Shown here: positions 62,001-64,000 of the stretch, piece after piece
Position numbering within the stretch: the stretch's first letter is position 1
Layout: each line of letters opens with the position of its first letter
NCBI GenBank assembly: GCA_946902875.1
Contig: OX336354.1
Span: forward strand, 9,025,247 to 9,089,246
Source of the DNA: Nematopogon swammerdamellus
Taxonomy: Eukaryota > Arthropoda > Insecta > Lepidoptera > Adelidae
Direction of reading: 5' to 3'
DNA: 64,000 bases
The notes under the pieces: generated by a model
What the model was told of the DNA's origin: nothing
Databases searched by the model: none
What the model saw: the letters and a program-made list of their open reading frames with translations, nothing else
Made by a program: the position numbers and the translations under genes

Positions 62001-62793
62001 GTTCAGGAAGACCATAAACCTTCTCGTATTTGAATATAATATTTTGTTTCCCCTCAACACACACTCGCATGACATCTTTCCGTTCGGGGCGTGGCGTGGT
62101 GCAATGAGGTGACATCACGAATGTAGCACGTAGGTAATGTGACCTACCACCAGGTGTTCTGTGCCTACCACGCCACGTCAGCAGGTGTGTCAGGCTCAGG
62201 TGACATTTTTTTTTTATGGAAACTGACATGGTTGGCTACATCACATACAACATCCGTGATGTCAGCCCATAAAACCGGGTGAACTTGGTGCCACGTCAAT
62301 GCTTCCCTTCGGTCGTGCCGGCTACACTCAACTGGACGGAAAACACAAACTGGACGGAAAACACGAACTATTTACATAGCCGTTTCCTTTCATTTAGTGC
62401 GGTGGTATCAACCCGGGCGGGTTAAACCCTACCACCTAGTAATATAAGAAGGGAGTCATATCCCTTAGTCGCCTTTTACGACATACACGGGGAGAGATGC
62501 AGTGGGGCTATTCTTTTAAAGTACCGGCCCCACACGTTACTAAACTGACATAAAATCACTCTTTCAAAGCTCGACCAAGACCTGGAGCGGCTGAAGCTGG
62601 AACAGTGCGATACAGAGAAGGCTGTGGACAGCTGTCTCGCTCAGCAGAATCGAGCACGGGTGACGCTCCACAGGCGATCTAACAAGCCCGACAGCGAACA
62701 CTGCGACGACGCTGCGACCCAGCGCCTGCAGCGAGAACTGGCGCGCTTGAAGAAAGGCATTAGTGACTTGAGAATCAATCTTGACAATATACG
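52920..62793 (+). CDS. Tektin-like axonemal protein, 3'-incomplete, five exons
   Basis: Coiled-coil filament protein of ciliary/flagellar microtubule doublets, in insects mostly in sperm. Exons: 52,916-53,089; 53,957-54,170; 56,557-56,721; 57,352-57,771; 62,570-62,793; phases agree. Family pattern: [10 protein letters not shown], then [13 protein letters not shown] (tektin DI.FW..EL), a coiled coil ending [11 protein letters not shown] (tektin DK..A..ID), [18 protein letters not shown], and [15 protein letters not shown] with KPDSEHCDD at the place of the tektin nonapeptide RPNVELCRD. ATG at 52,920 has a good context (caagATGg), but an upstream exon with the usual N-terminal Trp motif may exist. 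The last exon must lie right of the window. Introns contain SINEs, LINE scraps and repeat arrays. Donors of exons 1 (GTTGGG) and 4 (GTTACC) are weak. Confidence 0.83.
53330..53540 (+). repeat. Dispersed 'gaagccgcgggcataagctag' repeat
   Basis: Ends gaagccgcgggcataagcta; inverted relative at 46,000-46,215. In tektin intron 1. Confidence 0.55.
53565..53845 (+). mobile_element. SINE family S3 copy
   Basis: gccggtacttaaaaagaatag head and ttactctgcttaccccgatt end. In tektin intron 1. Confidence 0.7.
53957..54170 (+). CDS. Tektin-like exon 2
   Basis: Acceptor CTTCTTCAG. Encodes [20 protein letters not shown] and a helix to [11 protein letters not shown]; donor GTTAGT. Confidence 0.85.
54215..54640 (-). 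pseudogene. LINE RT C-terminus and 3'UTR scrap
   Basis: Minus-strand relative of 46,850-47,205 (gcgaaactacgatcagtgag; gacaaagaaacaatg). Frames broken. Confidence 0.65.
55050..55215 (-). pseudogene. RT fragment with GVPQG motif
   Basis: Minus strand [20 protein letters not shown], motif 4 region of LINE RT, about 55 codons. Confidence 0.8.
55490..55800 (+). pseudogene. RTE-like tail and 3' region
   Basis: [20 protein letters not shown] is an RTE-type tail; the attatgagagtggaagaggc block follows, as at 41,640. Confidence 0.65.
56030..56278 (+). mobile_element. SINE S2/S4 body
   Basis: atatgactcccttcttatat through the body to nine A's at 56,270. In tektin intron 2. Confidence 0.75.
56557..56721 (+). 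CDS. Tektin-like exon 3
   Basis: Acceptor TCATTGCAG, donor GTATGT. 55 codons of coiled coil ([27 protein letters not shown]). Confidence 0.85.
56885..57075 (+). mobile_element. SINE S1 head half
   Basis: ggcgggtggcagagtggtct head with caatgagtttttttc; body truncated at ccatgtaaaaatgtaggtcc. Confidence 0.7.
57352..57771 (+). CDS. Tektin-like exon 4
   Basis: Acceptor TTATTTTTCAG. 140 codons; the first 60 are poorly recognisable, then [20 protein letters not shown] and [20 protein letters not shown]. Donor GTTACC is weak; a SINE follows 60 bp later. Confidence 0.78.
57800..58005 (-). mobile_element. SINE S1 3' half
   Basis: Minus strand, T run at 57,793-57,815, taatccggtatgggtggctg to ccagtacggtggtaccaacc. 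Confidence 0.75.
58345..58690 (-). mobile_element. S2 SINE lacking most of the 5S block
   Basis: Minus-strand body plus a tRNA-like head (agcctcggtagcacagtgcc near 58,665); the sequence between A box and body is shortened. Confidence 0.65.
58862..60640. repeat. Inverted array of 'ggccgaaggcc' repeats with LINE scrap inside
   Basis: Outer ends gcctgcggcttcgctcgcgtg (58,868) and its complement near 60,615 are inverted. Inside, 58,918-59,180 has about four plus-oriented units of about 65 bp (gggcgaggccgaaggccgag); 59,800-60,600 has about thirteen minus-oriented units. A LINE C-terminus occupies 59,296-59,700. Confidence 0.8.
59296..59700 (-). pseudogene. Mobile-element protein C-terminus
   Basis: Minus frames read [20 protein letters not shown], then [15 protein letters not shown] and [19 protein letters not shown]. 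The ending matches 7,487-7,669. Frameshifted. Confidence 0.65.
60641..61344. other. AT-rich spacer between the arrays
   Basis: Contains two similar blocks (ttccgttcagtggtttttgc at 60,756 and 61,170), so an internal duplication of repeat tails. No gene. Confidence 0.5.
61345..62030 (+). repeat. Plus-oriented 'ggccgaaggcc' array
   Basis: Starts with gacttcgctcgcgtgaaat at 61,360, then about nine units with gggcgaggccgaaggccgag and gataaaccttcttgaagaaa. Confidence 0.85.
62208..62545 (-). mobile_element. SINE S4, full length
   Basis: Minus strand: T run at 62,207, S2 body, then gtcgccttttacgacataca and ggggctattcttttaaagta head. A 20-bp duplication (ctggacggaaaacac) occurs at 62,333-62,365. It ends about 25 bp before tektin exon 5. 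Confidence 0.8.
62570..62793 (+). CDS. Tektin-like exon 5 (nonapeptide region)
   Basis: Acceptor CTCTTTCAAAG, donor GTGGGT. Encodes [20 protein letters not shown] and KPDSEHCDD, then [20 protein letters not shown]. Confidence 0.85.
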
Positions 62794-62849
62794 GTGGGTT
62801 TTAGTATGAGAACTGTCACTTATCATTCCATCTTTCACGCCGCCTTGCC

Positions 62850-62965
62850 ACGACGCACGCTCGCGCACGCACGCTCGCTTGCACGCACGCATGCACGCTC
62901 GCGCACGCACGCACGCTCGCACGCACGCACGCACACACACACACACACACACACACCCTCGCACA
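62850..62965. repeat. GCAC/CA microsatellite
   Basis: gcacgc/gctcgc units then (CA)14; alternating purine-pyrimidine DNA 60 bp after a tektin donor. Confidence 0.95.
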
Positions 62966-63159
62966 CAGCCACACACAGTAGTGTGTACTCGTATCTATTC
63001 GTTTGATTTGTTTTTGTTTATGCTGTTGATTTAATTAAAATTAAATAAATAAATAAATAAATAAATCTTGAGGAGATTTATTTATTTGTATTATTGTAGC
63101 AATTTTAATTAGTATTTCTTTGACGATGTTGGCCGTATCATTTGTAAGTGAATTATCAC

Positions 63160-63475
63160 GGCCGCTGCTCTGAGGACTACATCCCATATTCCCTGATTCC
63201 CTGCCGCCCCGTCCTATCTCCGCACCACTCGTCGCAGAGAAACTCAGCACACTTTTGTTGTTCATTGGGCTTTTGAGAACCAATAACGTGGGCGTCTTCA
63301 AACGTCGTATTAACAATTCTTTGGTATTAACAGACTAGACAGCTTAGCAACAGTCCGCAAACCTACTGGCATGGCGCCTAAGTATGAGCGTGGCTTGGCT
63401 ATGTGATTTTGGCTGTGTCGACTGCACCATTGTTCTCTCGGCACAGACACCCATGCTGGTTTACCTAAAAAAATA
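63160..63475 (+). pseudogene. LINE RT C-terminal and 3'UTR scrap
   Basis: Matches 46,840-47,205 with deletions (tcctatctccgcaccactcg; agcaacagtccgcaaaccta). Seven A's near 63,466. Confidence 0.75.
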
Positions 63476-63604
63476 TCACTGGCTGGGTTCATACGAATAA
63501 GTCAATACTATTTTTGTGTGAGTGAACGCAACGAATTAGTTTTTTCGAATCCCTCAATCGTGAAGGATCTCTAGGTAATTTTAGTAACACTGACAGAGCA
63601 TTGT

Positions 63605-63755
63605 TAGGGTTGAAACGAAAGTCATTTTAACGAAACGAAAACGAAACCGAAAGTGCATATTTTTTTTTAACGAAACCGAAAACGAAACCGAAAGTGAATA
63701 AATGTTTTTAACGAAACCGAAATCGAAACCGAAAGTTAACGAAACCGAAATCGGA
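63605..63755. repeat. Degenerate cgaaac tandem repeat
   Basis: Repeated aacgaaaccgaaa units with t-rich interruptions. Confidence 0.8.
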
Positions 63756-63769
63756 AGTTGTATGCAACT

Positions 63770-63998
63770 ATAACTAAATTAGGTTTGTGTTCCGGATCGA
63801 CGCTCGGGAAGCGGTGGACTGTATTTCTTGAACTGGGATCGGCAAGACGCCCGGCCACTCGGTCGACGACACGCAGTACGGGAGATAACGAACGGGCACG
63901 TAAATCAAACTCCAGTGCTCGGTACGGAAACAGGGCGGCCTGTTACCGGAGCAACCACGGACGTAAACGGCGGGCTTGCGGTTGTGCGGGGCGACGCA
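63770..63998 (-). other. Unrecognised open frame at window edge
   Basis: A minus frame runs open from the edge to about 63,774 (NRKPAVYVRGCSGNRPPCFR; TEHWSLIYVPVRYLPYCVSS). It has no start in view and no family I recognise. GC-rich compared with its surroundings; likely part of a mobile element given the repeat beside it. Confidence 0.35.
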
Positions 63999-64000
63999 AG

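Noticed and set aside
62794..64000. Last tektin exon
   Set aside because: No plus-strand frame after an acceptor shows the C-terminal coiled coil; the exon is presumably outside the window.

Overview
The window is nuclear DNA of an arthropod, most likely a moth or butterfly. It is AT-rich and intron-dense, and packed with dispersed tRNA-, 5S- and LINE-derived repeats, terminal-inverted-repeat elements and minisatellites of lepidopteran type. All genes have spliceosomal introns, so most long open frames here are repeat or transposon shadows. Three host genes could be rebuilt by joining exons whose splice sites and phases agree.

Minus strand, right to left: (1) a complete capa neuropeptide gene (about 32,604 to 19,856). 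It has a TATA/initiator promoter, a non-coding first exon, a signal-peptide exon, two exons each carrying one FPRV-amide periviscerokinin, one exon carrying a WFGPRL-amide pyrokinin, and a terminal exon (197 aa). (2) A complete ten-exon pickpocket-type DEG/ENaC sodium channel subunit (14,982 to 5,843; 569 aa), about 4.9 kb downstream in the same orientation. Plus strand: (3) a 3'-incomplete tektin-like gene (52,920 to 62,793, five exons seen) whose last exon lies beyond the window.

The rest is mobile DNA. 0-5.8 kb: chimeric SINEs and a LINE. 5.8-15 kb: the channel gene with a mariner scrap, a SINE and RTE-like tails in introns. 15-19.8 kb: a 130-bp satellite fused to a Helitron helicase end, then a perfect 262-bp-arm palindrome. 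19.8-32.6 kb: capa with a foldback element, a 36-bp minisatellite, nested LINE/SINE insertions and SINEs in its introns. 32.6-52 kb: a 35-bp minisatellite upstream of capa, a hAT-like element with an 8-bp target duplication, a higher-order repeat array, several inverted-repeat elements and LINE remnants. 52-64 kb: tektin exons separated by SINEs, LINE scraps and oppositely oriented arrays of a repeat built around ggccgaaggcc.

The host genes are linked only by position. CAPA peptides act on receptors in excretory tubules and muscle; the channel is a membrane cation channel; tektin is an axonemal protein. The most unusual structures are the long palindrome inside the probable capa 3'UTR, the SINE family that joins tRNA-like and 5S rRNA promoter blocks, the modular reuse of SINE heads and bodies, and a set of short perfect inverted duplications across the window.
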